Positions 23,460 to 35,101 of a stretch of 64,000 bases of DNA are shown one piece after another. Origin of the DNA: Bretschneidera sinensis (Eukaryota > Streptophyta > Magnoliopsida > Brassicales > Akaniaceae); assembly GCA_023935145.1 (NCBI GenBank), contig CM043702.1:57020501-57084500 (forward strand), given 5' to 3'. Below the pieces are notes generated by a model. The model saw nothing but the letters and a program-made list of their open reading frames with translations. It searched no databases and was not told the origin of the DNA. The position numbers and the translations under genes are program-made. Every line of letters begins with the position of its first letter. Position 1 is the first letter of the stretch.

Positions 23460-24114
23460 TCAACTCATTATCTTTCTTTTTTTTTTTTAAGAAAAAGAAT
23501 CATGCTAAAATCTAGTTTACTATGTTAACTTCTATTTAGGCACAAATAAATTTAAGTTTGAGTCGTTTGACTTTATTACTTGGCCATCATGTTAATACTT
23601 AAGTATTTAAGTTAATTCAAAGTAATGATTTAATTAAAATCAATTTAGTTAAATGATATTATTCAAGGTACATTATTTACCAAAAATACAATATAAAAAT
23701 TTATATGATCACGTATCAAATAGAAAAGAAAACAATATTATGTTAAAGTTATATACTAAGTGTCCTATGGGAAAAAAAATCACAATTTTATCGGATTCGA
23801 TGTGAGAGCTAATTTCTATAGAGAAAGTCCTTTAATTGGTAAAAAATAAAAATTTCAAAAACAAACAATTGCATTTATTGAGTGGTGGACCCTTTTTCTC
23901 TTGATTTTTGTTGTCAACCAATAGAAATTGATCACACCCACGGTCTATGCCTAAGCCTTGCTCCTATTGGACGAACTTGATGAGATTTTAGGCCACTTAA
24001 CTAAATTTTTGCATGTAGCTTGGGTTTACTAAGAAATTTAATGGCCCAATCATTTATCAATCCTCTACAACCCATTAAAATTAAACCCAATTAAATGGTC
24101 TCAATTAATTATTA
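23460..24114. other. AT-rich pre-insertion DNA left of element E
   Basis: No gene recognised. A 60-70-bp block at 23651-23722 (TCAAGGTACATTATTTACCA and following) resembles 53231-53293, just right of element E, so the two were direct repeats about 490 bp apart before E inserted. Confidence 0.5.
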
Positions 24115-26168
24115 TGAAATCCTCATCTATGGGGTAAGGGTAATTTGGTAATCTTTTATTTTATTTTATGATCATCATGCATACATATACATATTAGTTT
24201 AAATTAAAATTCAAATTTGAGGCAAAATTGAGACAAGAATTTAAAAATATATTGAAAAAAATGTTGGAAAGCACTAAACTGATGAAAAATGGGGTTTGGA
24301 GAGTGTCAAAATGCATCGGGTGTCTCGGTAGGCGCCTAACCCTTCACCAGTCGCTTGGGCAGTCATCTAACGTAACTCCAGTCGATTGGTTGGGCACCTA
24401 GCATGGGATTTGGCTATATAAATCACTATTTTCACGTTCAAAACTCATTTATCTCATAAGGAATTTTCATTTCTCTCTAAAATTCTTTCAAAACTCTTGA
24501 AGAACTATACGAAACTTGAGGTTTTTCATAGACTTTATTGAATTCGATAGTTCAATATTTGGTTTCCAAAAGTTTTTGATAAAATCTTCATGGAGGAAAT
24601 ATATTATTTTCTTGTTCTTCATATAGAAATAATGATTTTAAGAGCTTAAAACCCCATGTTCTTCTTGATTGAGTTTGGATTTGATGCAAGATAAAGGGAA
24701 AAAAGTTCAACTAAAACTTTGAATTTTAGACTAGGTTGGAACATGCATACATATATACATGAATTTAACCCATCATAAGGGTTTAGATTAAGTTATGAGA
24801 TAGTAATATCAGTTAAGTATATTCTTGTTAAGTGGGGGTACGGTGGGAGAAGCAAGTCCGAGTAACCCTGCTTTGTAAAGATTATTTGAATTAGGTGTAA
24901 TTAAATGTGTTGCTGAAGAAAGTGCTAAAGGTGAGGAAGTGATTCATGGATAGTGCTTGGTGCTTCTCGGTGAGTTCACTTTACTTTTAGTAAGCGAAAA
25001 GAAGTAAGAAATATGAATAAAACTTAAAATGAACTATTGTGAGAAAAACTAAAGGGTATATTATAAATATGTTAAATTTGAAGGAATAAAGAATATAGGT
25101 ATGAATATAATGAATAAAGTGACAAATAATTCCCAATGATGTTAATTTTATGAAATGATTGAGTGTATGTATATACATGATAAATTGTTATGAATTGTAT
25201 TCTTGGAAAGATGCATAAATCATACAAACTAAATTGTTACGATAAATTGTTAATTTTGTAATGTAGTTATTTGATGGTAATGTTATTATCCTTGTGCTTG
25301 CTTGTATGTGATTGTACATGCATTGTAGGACAACAAAAAAGGAAGGGTGTGGTCCGAGAAGGACCAAGTCCATGGTTGGTCCGAGTGTTTGAGTTCGACA
25401 CATGGGGAGGCGTCCCGAATACCTATATCAGAGACTAATATGGATACTTATATCAGAGATTGATATAGATGAAAATGAAATAAAATGATTTGTGGTGATA
25501 TGTGATGTGATTAATGGAGATGTGGGAATGAAGATGATACTGAGATGAAAACTACACGTATGCATTCATTTCATTGAGATGTTGATAAATCAATTACATT
25601 GTGAAATTCTATGAAGTTAATGAAAATAATGATGTTGAACTAGATATCATGAGTGATATTATATCTCGACTATATTTGAATGAAATTCTCGAGATATGAT
25701 ACGCTAGGAAATATGATAATTAAATTAAGTATAATGACTTGTAAATCAATTGTAAAAAAAATTATAAATTGAAGTATACAAATCGAGTACTTCTAGTAAA
25801 TTTGAACTTCACTAAGCTTTGTATAGCTCACTCCTCATTTTTTTATTATTAAATTTCAAGTTGAAAGCAAAAAGGTTGATAGAGTTCTATGAAACGATTT
25901 CTATTCATGGCTATTTAGGTGGGTCCACGTGGTCGATATATTCAGGAATCATTTTTTATTTGTTTTATTTGTAATCGAGTCTTATACTTAATTATGTATA
26001 GACATGCTTACTTTTATGTAATAAATTTAGTATCTCCTCAAGAATGAGTTGAGGTTTATATGATGTAAATATGTTTTACGATATCGAATTGTTACATATA
26101 AGTCTGTGCTTAGTGTTTAAAGGTGACGGTTTCGTCTTAGGTAGGCCCTTTTGGGATTGGTCATTATG
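24115..26168 (+). repeat. Element E 5' LTR
   Basis: It starts TGAAATCCTC and ends GGTCATTATG (the 3' LTR ends GGTCATTACA). TATA box CTATATAAAT lies at 24414-24423. Just upstream (24310-24405) is a cassette of GGCGCCTA-like words. An open frame in this LTR (25188-25403, minus) has no protein motif. Confidence 0.9.
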
Positions 26169-26171
26169 TTT

Positions 26172-26190
26172 TTGGTATAAGAGCTTTAGT
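26172..26190 (+). other. Element E primer-binding site (tRNA-Met)
   Basis: TTGGTATAAGAGCTTTAG follows the LTR after three bases and matches the TTGGTATCAGAGC form usual in plant chromoviruses with one change. Confidence 0.8.
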
Positions 26191-26361
26191 TTTAAGGTTT
26201 TGTAGATTACATGAACTTGGTGTTGTTGTTTCTAAAATGAGTTCTTTTGGTGTAGGTCTGAGGATGCGTGTGGACGTGGTAGACCTAGAGCTAAGGTAGG
26301 ACATAACCAGGGTAGGGATGATGTTTTTATTAGAGGGCATGGATAACCCCCTTTATTTAGA

Positions 26362-27332
26362 ATGGAGGAGGTTCAGGTTGACTCTGTAGTTCCTGATAGA
26401 GAATATGTAGATAGCGCACTTGGCACTACCAGTGGTACAATGAAAGATTCTGATATTGAGAGAGATAAATTGAGAGGAGCTTTTGCTCAAGCTCTTGATA
26501 GACTAAATCAGGCTAAAGGTATAGTCGAGGAATTATAGCATGGGTTGGATGAACAGACTAAACAGAGTCTAGATCTAGTAATAGATCTTGTTAGAATTCT
26601 AGAGGGATAAAAGATCCAGAGAGGAAAGGGTGATTTTGTTCAAGAGATGTAGAGGGATAGTTTTGCCCGATTTTTTTAAGTTGAAACCTCTATCTTTTAA
26701 GGAATTTGAAAACCAATCTGAGGCTTAATTATGGATTAAACGAAAAGAATGTTTGTTTAGAGTGTTACCAGTTATAAACAAACAAATTGTTGCCTTTTCT
26801 TCATTTCAATTGGAGGGTGAGCCTTCAAATTGGTGGGATGACATTTTTTTCTAGACTTAATATGGATATAGATCAACCTTTGACCTGTAATAGGTTTAAG
26901 GAGGTTTTCTTTGATAAGTATTTTTCTGATACATATAGGTCTCAACAAGAAAGAGACTTTATTCAATTGAGACTGAATATGATGAATGTATCCCAATATG
27001 ATGGAAGGTTTATGGTTCTATCTAGGTTTATTCCTAAATTGGTAAATACCAAAGAAAGAAAATGCAAACGGATTCTGGATGGATTGAACTTTGAGATTCA
27101 TTCTTGACTTTCTTATTTGAAGTATTCTAGCTATTCTGCATTAGTAAATATAAAACTTCAAGTAGAGAAAGATATATTTGAGTCTAGAGGACGATGAAAA
27201 TGGAAAAAGAGAAGTAGATTTGAGGGTTTTAGATGAGGTGGTTTTGGATTTGGGATGTAAGGAGGTCGCCTTTGTCAAAGGAGTCATTCTTTTTCTTAAG
27301 AACCAATTGCTCAGGATCAATAGAGAGGGTTA
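26362..27332 (+). pseudogene. gag: Element E gag
   Basis: Translation from ATG 26362 gives an acidic N-terminal domain with a helical ALDRLNQAK stretch, then the capsid region around FQLEGEPSNWWDD (near 26808), FKEVFFDKYF and RDFIQLR with a YDGRF block typical of Retrotrans_gag. Several stops and a shift in a T run near 26843-26849 break the frame. The basic C-terminus is reached (about 27190-27300) but no CCHC zinc knuckle follows; the sequence passes within about 100 bases into the segment that normally precedes RT. This points to a deletion that took out nucleocapsid and protease together. Confidence 0.82.
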
Positions 27333-29120
27333 GTGGCATTTGTTGTCCAAAGTTCAGTAGGAAGAACTCTTAGGTTTGGAAAACAACCTATGGCAGTAGG
27401 AAGAACTCCTGGTGAATTATTTGGGTTGCCACATAGTAGAGAGATTGGATTTTCCATTGATTTAGTTCCCGGTTCTACTCCAATTTCTATATCCTCTTAT
27501 AGAATGACACCAGCTAAATTGAAAGAACTTATGATACAACTTTAAGAATTGTTGGATAAGCAGCTTATCCATCCTAGTGTATCACCTTGGGGAGCCCCAA
27601 TATTGTTTGTTAAGAAGAAAGATGGTACTTTAAGGTTGTGTGTCGATTATAGACAATTGAATAAGATAATAGTTTGAAATAAACATCTTTTACCTCAAAT
27701 TGATGATTTGTTTGAACAGTTCCAAGGAGCTCGGATATTCTCCAAAATAGATTTGAGGTCAAGGTATCATCAGTTGAGAATTAAGGAAGGGCATGTTCCT
27801 AAAACTACCTTTAGGACTCGATATGGTTACCATGAGTTTTAATTTATGCCATTTGGGTTGACAAATGCTCCTATTGCTTTTATGGACTTAATGAATAGGG
27901 TATTTAAGTATTTTTTGGATAAATTTATGGTGGAATTTATTGATGATATTTTGGTGTATTCTAAGAATGAGGAAGAGCATGCAAAACATTTAGAAATGGT
28001 ATTGAAAACTATAAAAAGGAAGAAATTATATGTGAAGTATGCTAAGTGTGAATTTTGGTTGAATGAAGTATCATTTTTGGGGTATATAGTGTCGGGTGAA
28101 GGGGTGGCAGTATTTCCACAAAAGGTTGAGGTGGCTTTAATGTGATTGAAATATGGAGTTTCTTGGGGGTTTGCAAGATACTATAGAAGGTTTATTAAAA
28201 AAATTTCGATTATTGCCACACCTTTGACTAGACTGACAAGAAAGGAAGTAAGATTTGAATAATCTAAGGAGTGTGAGAAGAGTTTTCAGTTGTTGAAAGA
28301 AAACTTGACTACTGCTCCGATGTTAGTACTTCTTTTAGGAGATGAAAGATTTGTGATATATAGGGATATGGCACATCAAGGGCTGGTTTGCGTATTAATG
28401 CAACATGGAAAGGTAGTGGCATATGCTTTTAGAAAGTTGAAAAACCATGAGAGAAACTATCCGACCCATGATTTGGAGCTGAATGCTATAGTTTTTGCCT
28501 TCATATTTGAAGACACCACTTATATGGAGCCACTTGTGAGATATATACAGATCATAAGAGTCTTACTTATTTACCCACTAAAAAGAATTGAATTTGAGAC
28601 AAAGGCGATGGATGGAGTTAATTAGTTATTATGGTTATACGATTAATTATCATCCAAGGAAGGCCAATGTAGTGGATCATGCTTTGAGTCAAAAATCTGT
28701 AGGTAGGTTAGCTTCTTTGGAGAGTCTTGATATAAATCTGATAGTGGAGTTGAAGAACATGAGAATGGAGTTAAAAATAAGTGAGAGTGGAGGATTGATA
28801 GCGAATATGATTATAAAGTCATCTGTAATAGATCATATTTTAGAAGCTCAAAGTAAGGATGTGGTGTTAGGAGCAATAAATAAAGAAATATTGGATGGAA
28901 AACGATAAGATTTTAGAATATGATAAGATGGTATGGTGGTGTTGGGACATTGGATATGTGTTTCGAATGATGCAGAGTTGGGAAAGGAAACTTTAAGAGA
29001 GGCTCATGATACTATTTATTCAATACACCCAGGGAATAACAAAATGTATAGGGGACTGAAGCATAGTTATTGATGGTCAAGTTTAAAGAAGGATGTAGCG
29101 GAATATATTTCTCAGTGTTC
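27333..29120 (+). pseudogene. pol: Element E reverse transcriptase and RNase H
   Basis: The block FGLPHSREIGFSIDLVPG, then YRMTPAKLKELMIQL, opens a standard Ty3/gypsy RT. It continues with [46 protein letters not shown] and the catalytic [11 protein letters not shown] (27937-27969), which keeps both Asp residues. RNase H begins near 28330 and ends in the connection block near 28680 (NVVDHALSQK). Stops occur at 27543, 27676, 27840, 28142 and 28259, and a frameshift between about 28500 and 28590. Upstream, a 13-base direct repeat GTAGGAAGAACTC (27357, 27400) marks a possible deletion scar. Confidence 0.88.
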
Positions 29121-30030
29121 GGTTTTTTAACAGGTGAAATCAGAGAATAGACATCTAGTAGATTTACTACAACCTCTTCCCGTGCCTGAGTGGCCTTGGG
29201 AAAATGTGACTATGGATTTTGTTATAGGATTTCCCCGTACTCAGAAAAGTCATGATGTTATTTGGGTAATAGTAGATCGGTTATCAAAGTCTTGTTATTT
29301 TCTTCCTATTCGAACCACTTGGACTCTTGAGAAGTTAGCTGAGTTATATGTAGCACAGATAGTAAAATTACGTGGAGTACCATTGAGTATTTTCTTGGAT
29401 CGAGATACTAGGTTTACATCTCGGTATTGAAAGGGTTTTCAATAAGCTATGGATACTCAATTACAATTTAGTACTGCCTTTCACCCCTAAACAGATGGTC
29501 AGACTGAAAGAGTCATTCATATATTAGAAGATATCTTGAGGGTATGTGTAATGAATTTTTCTGGAAGTTGGGATGCTTATTCACCCCTTATAGAGTTTTC
29601 CTATAACAATCATTTCCAAGCTAGTTCCATTTAAAGCTTTGTATGGTCAGCGATGTAGAACTTCAGTATGTTGGGAGAAAGTAGAAGAGATGATGATTTT
29701 GAGGCTAGAATTAACAGATTTAACAATTGAGAGGATCAAACTGATTAGAGAACATCTTAGAGAAGCCCATAGTAGATAGAAGAGTTATGCGGATAAGAGA
29801 CGAAGGCCTCTTGAGTTTCAGGTAGGTGATTTGGTACATCTGAAGATTTTTGATTGGATATGAGTACTACATTTTAGACGGAAAGGAAAGTTGAGTCCTT
29901 AGTATATTGGGCCATATATAATTATTGATAGAATTGGACTAGTGGCTTATAGACCGCATTACCTCCAAAACTTGCTCGATTGCATAATATTTTCCACGTA
30001 TCTACTTTATGCTGATGAGTCGTATGTGAT
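29121..30030 (+). pseudogene. pol: Element E integrase
   Basis: The core keeps the DDE pattern: MDFVIGFP (near 29212), FLDRDTRF (near 29393) and DGQTERVI (near 29492), although a stop follows the second Asp at 29428-29430 and others lie downstream. The zinc-binding HHCC region before it (about 28980-29130) is degraded, with the second Cys of CSVF* lost to a stop. After the core comes an SH3-like segment (VGDLVHLKIF near 29825). Confidence 0.82.
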
Positions 30031-30262
30031 TCCATGTTAATTTGTAGAAATTCAGGAAGACTTATCTTTTGTGTAATTGCCAATCAAAATATTTGATACA
30101 AAAGAACATGTTTTACAGAATAAAATTATCCAGTTAGTGCAAGTCCTTTGGAGGAATAGAGATGTTGAGAAAATTACGTGGGAACACGAAGCAAACATGA
30201 GAATACAATATCCATAACTTTTTTTCTCATGTAGGTAAGAAAATTTCGAGGACAAAATTTTT
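30031..30262 (+). pseudogene. pol: Element E chromodomain-like C-terminus
   Basis: Following LHNIFHVSTL (near 29975), the frame reads PIKIFDTKEHVLQNK, VLWRNRDVEKITWEHE and MRIQYP. This is the plant chromovirus C-terminal module, where IKVLWRN..VEEATWE..MR..YP forms a chromodomain-like fold thought to guide integration. Stops interrupt it. Its presence is the basis for placing E among chromoviruses. Confidence 0.78.
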
Positions 30263-30279
30263 ATATGGTGGGTAGAAAA
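30263..30279 (+). other. Element E polypurine tract region
   Basis: Immediately before the 3' LTR the sequence is TATGGTGGGTAGAAAA, a purine-rich stretch broken by T bases, in the position and context (after AGGACAAAATTTTTAT) usual in plant gypsy elements. Confidence 0.7.
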
Positions 30280-30567
30280 TGCAAAATCCTCACCCTTGGG
30301 TAGGGGTAATTCGGTAATCTTTTATTTTATTTTATGATCATCATGCATATACATACATATTGGTTTAAATTAAAATTAAAATTTGAGGCAAAATTGAGAT
30401 AAGAAATTAAAATATATTGAAGAAAAGCTATTGGAAGGCACTAAACTACTGAAAAATGGGGTTTGAAAGGCATTAGAAGGCACCAAGCGCCTAGGTAGGC
30501 GCCTAGCCTTCACCAATCACCTAGGCAATCGCCTAAGGCAACTCCAGTCACTTGGTTAGGCGCCTAG
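30280..30567 (+). repeat. Element E 3' LTR, first part
   Basis: It begins TGCAAAATCCTC and matches the start of the 5' LTR. It ends in the target duplication cctag (30563-30567) of element F. The GC-rich cassette at 30481-30567 (AGGCGCCTAG words) is cut by the insertion. Confidence 0.9.
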
Positions 30568-31555
30568 TGTCATGGTACACACCATTTAGCATGGTTACTA
30601 CCTGTGAGTTAGCCTTTGAATGGGCTGTGTGGTTATCTATATGAGTTCTGTGCAGTAGTGTGGCCTGGTTATAGAGCAGTTGTGCAGTAGATGTGTGTTA
30701 TCATTGTGCTAGAGTGGTATAATGGCATTTTCATAAATATACAATTTATGTTCCAAAATTTAATGAGAATTTTTGGGGAGTATCTTGAAAATGCGCCCAA
30801 TATTATGGTATGTTTGAATTTGGTAGATTGGGTAAATTTTATTTATTAAAAGATTATAATGACTCAAGCATAAGGCATGTTTCCTACCAGTAATGCTCAT
30901 AATGACTTAAAACTCTTTAGGGGAGACATAGTGTCGGGCTCTCCACCACCCCCGGTGTGCGCACATGGGCTATAATTGGGCTATGGTTTGAGACATGTGT
31001 TGGCACTAAGTGAGCCTCTAAAGGTAACTTGGGGTGCGGGTTTGGGGCCACTAGAGGGTGACTCGAGCTTCCATGAAGATAGGAGCTTCATGGATAGTAT
31101 AGGTGGCTTGTAAGCACTATATTACGCTTTTTTCCCTTACGTGAGGCTTTACCCTATGTTCATTATCGTGTGGGCTATCGAATATCATTTTGGCATTGTG
31201 TGCGCAAGTGGTGTGCCGTTCTCATGTGGCTCTGAGGCACCCGTGGGGATATCTTTGGTTAAGTTGTGGGCTAAGTGCGTGCAACCATATCTACATGCGT
31301 GCAGACTCTCGGTTATGTTATGGGTTATTGTCGGTGTGTTCAGCATATTGATGAGAGGCATTGTGCAATAGTGGACAAGTTGCGCATCGATTATCTTTGG
31401 TTGGGCCTGCAGGTGGTGTGCGTGCAGCTAGACTTTAGAGTTGGTTGCAAGTAGTCATATTTGTGGGTGGTATGCTCTCAGTTAAGATGGCAAAATATTA
31501 TCCATGTGTCTAGTATAAGAAAATAAGGACTGTGCTTCAATGTGCAAGTAGCGGA

Positions 31556-31637
31556 TCAATGACCAGCGTAATAAGAGGCGATATTGTGCGCCTTTGGTAT
31601 CAATGACCAGCGTAATAGTGGATCAATGACCAGCGTA
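31556..31637. repeat. Local triplication of TCAATGACCAGCGTA in F 5' LTR
   Basis: The word occurs at 31556, 31600 and 31623, accompanied by two copies of GAGGCGATATTG. The 3' LTR has none of these words at the corresponding place near 50870. Confidence 0.85.
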
Positions 31638-32042
31638 TAAGAGGCGATATTGAGGCCCAAATATAAGAGGGATTGTAGGTCTTTGAGCTAGGAATTGATA
31701 CAAATGACTACTCTATGGCATTCTTAGGATGTGTTAGGGTTCCAATGGGACTTTACTCGTGTGCTCTTAATCGGGTAAGTGTTCCTCATTGGGTTTAAAG
31801 GAATGAAGGCTAATGAAGGCCATTAGCCTATGTTCGTGGCTATTCGGGTTAGTGGGATGTTGCGGTTGGTTTGAGACTATATGGTAACCTTTGGGACAAA
31901 TTCAATTATCTTGTGAGTCTTAGCATCAAATATGTGGGGTCCTGAAGACTTCCGTATCAGTTGAGAATCAAAGGCACAGAAGGATGGTTGCTTGGTAGCG
32001 GGCCAAGCTTTGAGCAGAGACCATGTGTGATTATGTGCGCAT

Positions 32043-32356
32043 TGAATGATTCGAGACCTGTCAATCACATCAATTATAAGAAGAAAGGAAATAAGACACA
32101 ATATACACAGGTTCACCCCAGAATAAGGCTACGTCCAGCCAGAAGTTTCACTATTATCAACCTCACAAATCTCTCATTACAATGTGCGCTCAATACATAG
32201 AGAGTATTTATAAGCAACTTAAGATGCCCTAATTAAGGTTTTCGCCCTGCTGCAAAAGTATGACTATGCATGGGCCCAAGCCCAAACCGTCAAGCAAAAA
32301 ACCAAACCGAAAACATGTACAAATATAGATTCGTGAAGAATGCACCAACTCTAACA
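32043..32356 (-). mobile_element. Probable solo copia LTR inserted in F 5' LTR
   Basis: The 3' LTR of F reads straight through GTGTGCATCAGGTGAG, whereas the 5' LTR has 314 extra bases there, running TGAATGATTCG to CTCTAACA. Near-duplicate target bases CGCAT and TGCAC flank it. On the minus strand it starts TGTTAGAGTTGG and contains CTTATAAATACTCTC, then TGGACGTAGCC, a phrase usual in the second half of plant copia LTRs. Confidence 0.6.
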
Positions 32357-32547
32357 TGCACTCAGGTGAGTTTCTTGGTACCATGGTTTATGTGTTTTTA
32401 AGAAAGCAAATGAGTCATGTGGCTTCTAAAAAATTTGTCTTGTGAGTTCTTGAGGCAAAAAATCAAGGTGAAGAAAGGCTAACAAGGACTTGAAAAAATT
32501 TTAGCGCTGCACGATTCTTTGGATTTAGGGCAAATCTGGCGGACTGA

Positions 32548-33873
32548 TGAGAGTCATAAAATGTATCTTAACAATACTTATTTGTTAGCATTTTAGGGTT
32601 GATCTAGGTTTGAATTGCACTTTTATACCTTAACAACTCTAAAGTGATATTCTTGGATTGTTGATCTATTTCAATGCATTTTCAGGTACTTTGAGTCGAA
32701 AAGAGGTGGAAAGCCATCATAGCCTAAAGCACGATGCTTCGATGCACATTAGAGTGAAGGCATGGTTGCGGAAGGACCAAATGAAGAGAAACCAAGTCTT
32801 TAGTGTGCACGCTGCGGCCTCCAGAACCATGCCCAGAACCTTACAAAATCCAGAAGAAGACCACTAGTGTGCGCCGTAGCCTGGACTAGGCTGAGCCGCG
32901 GCCTAGACCAATCTGGGCCGTGGCCTACAGAATCATGAAGAAAAACAAAAAAAGGCTGAGCCGCAGCCTAGATTAATGTGAGCTGCGGCGCAAGCTCGAT
33001 GCTTTGTTTTCGAGTCACGACTTAATTAGGGTTTTAATGATAGTTTAAACCCGAAAACACCCTTGGACCTTTTGTTTTATAAATAGATCACTTAGGGTTT
33101 GATAAAAACAAGGCATTAAGGCTGGAAAACTCAAGAAAGCTGCCACATTCTCCCCCATCAAAGTGTTCAAGAATGAACCCCATGGCCAACTAATCTCCAA
33201 GTAAGGCGAAGTGATGAATCCTTAGGTGTAGTTGTTCTTATTTTCCATTATTGATTCAGTTGTAGTTTGGATTTATTGTCAAAACATTGTTATGATTTAC
33301 TATTTGATTTAATTAGAAGATTTTCTCTTAATCCGGTGATTGTATCTTTCTCCTCAATATAAGTCTAGTCATGCTCTTCTTATGTCAAGATTTATTGAAT
33401 GTGATTGAGTCCAGTAGATTTATCTTTTAGGTTTGTCCATTACTGCAATATTGTCATTAAGATATATTGTCGTTTCTTGATAAATCTATAGGATAGGTCA
33501 TGTGTGCTTAAATCGAAAGTAAAGAGTAATTCATATAAATTACATTAGGGTTTATATGTGCTTTGATTGAATATTTACTGATTGCTTATTTGGGATGTGA
33601 AACTAGTAATTGAGATAAAAAAAATTGAATCGAGATTACAATAAGGCAATGAACCTAGGGAGGATTCTCGAACCCTTGTTGTTTCACTATTATAATCTTC
33701 AATCTATTTACACAATTTTCTATCATTACTTCATTATCAAAACTCAAATTTTCTCACTTGATCTTTATTGTTCGTATTAAGGTTTACACTTTTCCTTTGT
33801 AGTTCGCTTTTCCTTGTGGGATTGACACCTCAACTATACACAATAACCACGTATTTGTTTGAGCGTAATAAAA
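32548..33873 (+). repeat. Element G 5' LTR
   Basis: It starts TGAGAGTCATAAAATG. TATA box TTTATAAATAGA is at 33076-33087. A GC-rich cassette of GAGCCGCGGCCTAG-like words occupies 32809-32998 and is the part that differs most from the 3' LTR, by insertions and deletions of about 20-30 bases. Open frames in it have no protein motif. Confidence 0.9.
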
Positions 33874-33876
33874 TTT

Positions 33877-33894
33877 TGGCGTTGTTGCCGGGGA
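33877..33894 (+). other. Element G primer-binding site (tRNA-Asp)
   Basis: TGGCGTTGTTGCCGGGGA complements the plant tRNA-Asp 3' end with one mismatch (T for C at base 6). Confidence 0.85.
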
Positions 33895-34027
33895 AACGCG
33901 CTTAAGTACAAGGAAGATTGTCAACTTTGAGATAAGACGGTAGTATTGTTCCTTTCTCTAAGTTTTGATTTTCTGATTTTCTTTTATTATTCTGTTTTAC
34001 TTATTTCCCCTTTAACTCATTTGGTGT

Positions 34028-35101
34028 ATGCTTAGACCGAGAGATTCGCGAGGTAGATTCATTAAAGGACCCGAAATAAAGTTACTCTCTCTTTCTACGT
34101 CCGTTAGTAAAACCTTGCCTAGATCAAACCATAGTGTACACCCAAACGAGAATTTAGAGGATTTTGTTAACATGGCTGATAACCCCAATGAGAATGTTTC
34201 CAGCCAATATTCGCCATTAAGATTTTAAAACAGGGATGATACAATTACTCCCTACATTTCTTAGCTTGGAAAATGAAAGCCCATATATACACATTAGGGA
34301 GTTTGAGGAAGTAGTTGCAACTTTTCATAGTCAAGATGCAACTGATGACATTGTGAGACTCAAGTTTTTTCTTTTTGCTTTAAAGAATAAAGCTAAGAGT
34401 TGGCTATACTCATTGAGACCACAATCTATTGGGTCATAGAATGAGATAACTTAGGTCTTCTTTAATAAATACTTCCTTGAACATACGACCAATGCTTTAA
34501 AAAGGCAAATCTCCACCTTTGCACAAAAGGACAATGAGACTTTATATCAGTCTTGGGAGAAATTTAAGGAGTTGTTAAGTATGTGTCCTCACCATTGGTA
34601 TAAGGATTAGCGTTTAGTGAGCTATTATTATGAGGGACTTACATATAGAGAGCGCCAATTTGTAGAGATGATGTGCAACGGTGAATTTTTGCAAAAAGAT
34701 CCTGATGAGGCCATAGAATACCTCAATGAGCTTGCTGAAAAAGCTCACACTTGGACTGGACCTAGTGCTACTGAAAGCACAAATAGGTCACGACCTATAG
34801 GAAACCCCACTGGTGGTGGAATTTACCATCTTAGGGAAGAATACAACCTAAAGGCTAAGGTCGAAATGCTCATTAAGGAGTTAGATGCGTTAAAGACTAA
34901 AGGCTCAAAGCCAACACACGTGGCTAATCATGCCAAATCTTTGGAACCATGTTTTGTGTGCGGCGGGGTAGGTCATCCTGCCCAAGAGTGTCCCATATTT
35001 GTTGATATGAGAGGGATGTATGAGGAACAATGTAATGCCTTAGGCATATACAAGAAGCCTTTGGCACCTTTCTCTAATACCTATAATTTGGGGTGGCGCA
35101 A
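34028..35101 (+). pseudogene. gag: Element G gag, 5' part
   Basis: The N-terminus (from ATG 34028) and the capsid lie in two frames, with a shift near 34228. The capsid shows NESPYIHIREFEEV, LKFFLFALKNKAKSWLYSL, FFNKYF, ETLYQSWEKFKELL and YYEGLTYRERQFVEMMCNGEF, all typical Athila/Tat-type gag blocks. An intact CX2CX4HX4C zinc knuckle, CFVCGGVGHPAQEC, lies at about 34951-34992. Stops at 34437, about 34453 and about 34609 interrupt it. Element H is inserted after base 35101; gag resumes in the same frame at 40381. Confidence 0.88.

Larger units (their letters stand above)
30568..32547 (+). repeat. Element F 5' LTR, main part
   Basis: It starts TGTCATGGTACACACC and is colinear with 49449-51459. 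It differs by a 314-bp insertion (32043-32356), a local triplication (31556-31637), and having only one copy of a 216-bp unit that is triplicated in the 3' LTR. Its last ten bases (47604-47613, GACCATGACA) lie beyond element G. Confidence 0.88.

Noticed and set aside
23194..23515. Two overlapping open frames rich in Gly, Ser, Phe and Val
   Set aside because: Both are translations of the GGGTC minisatellite in different frames.
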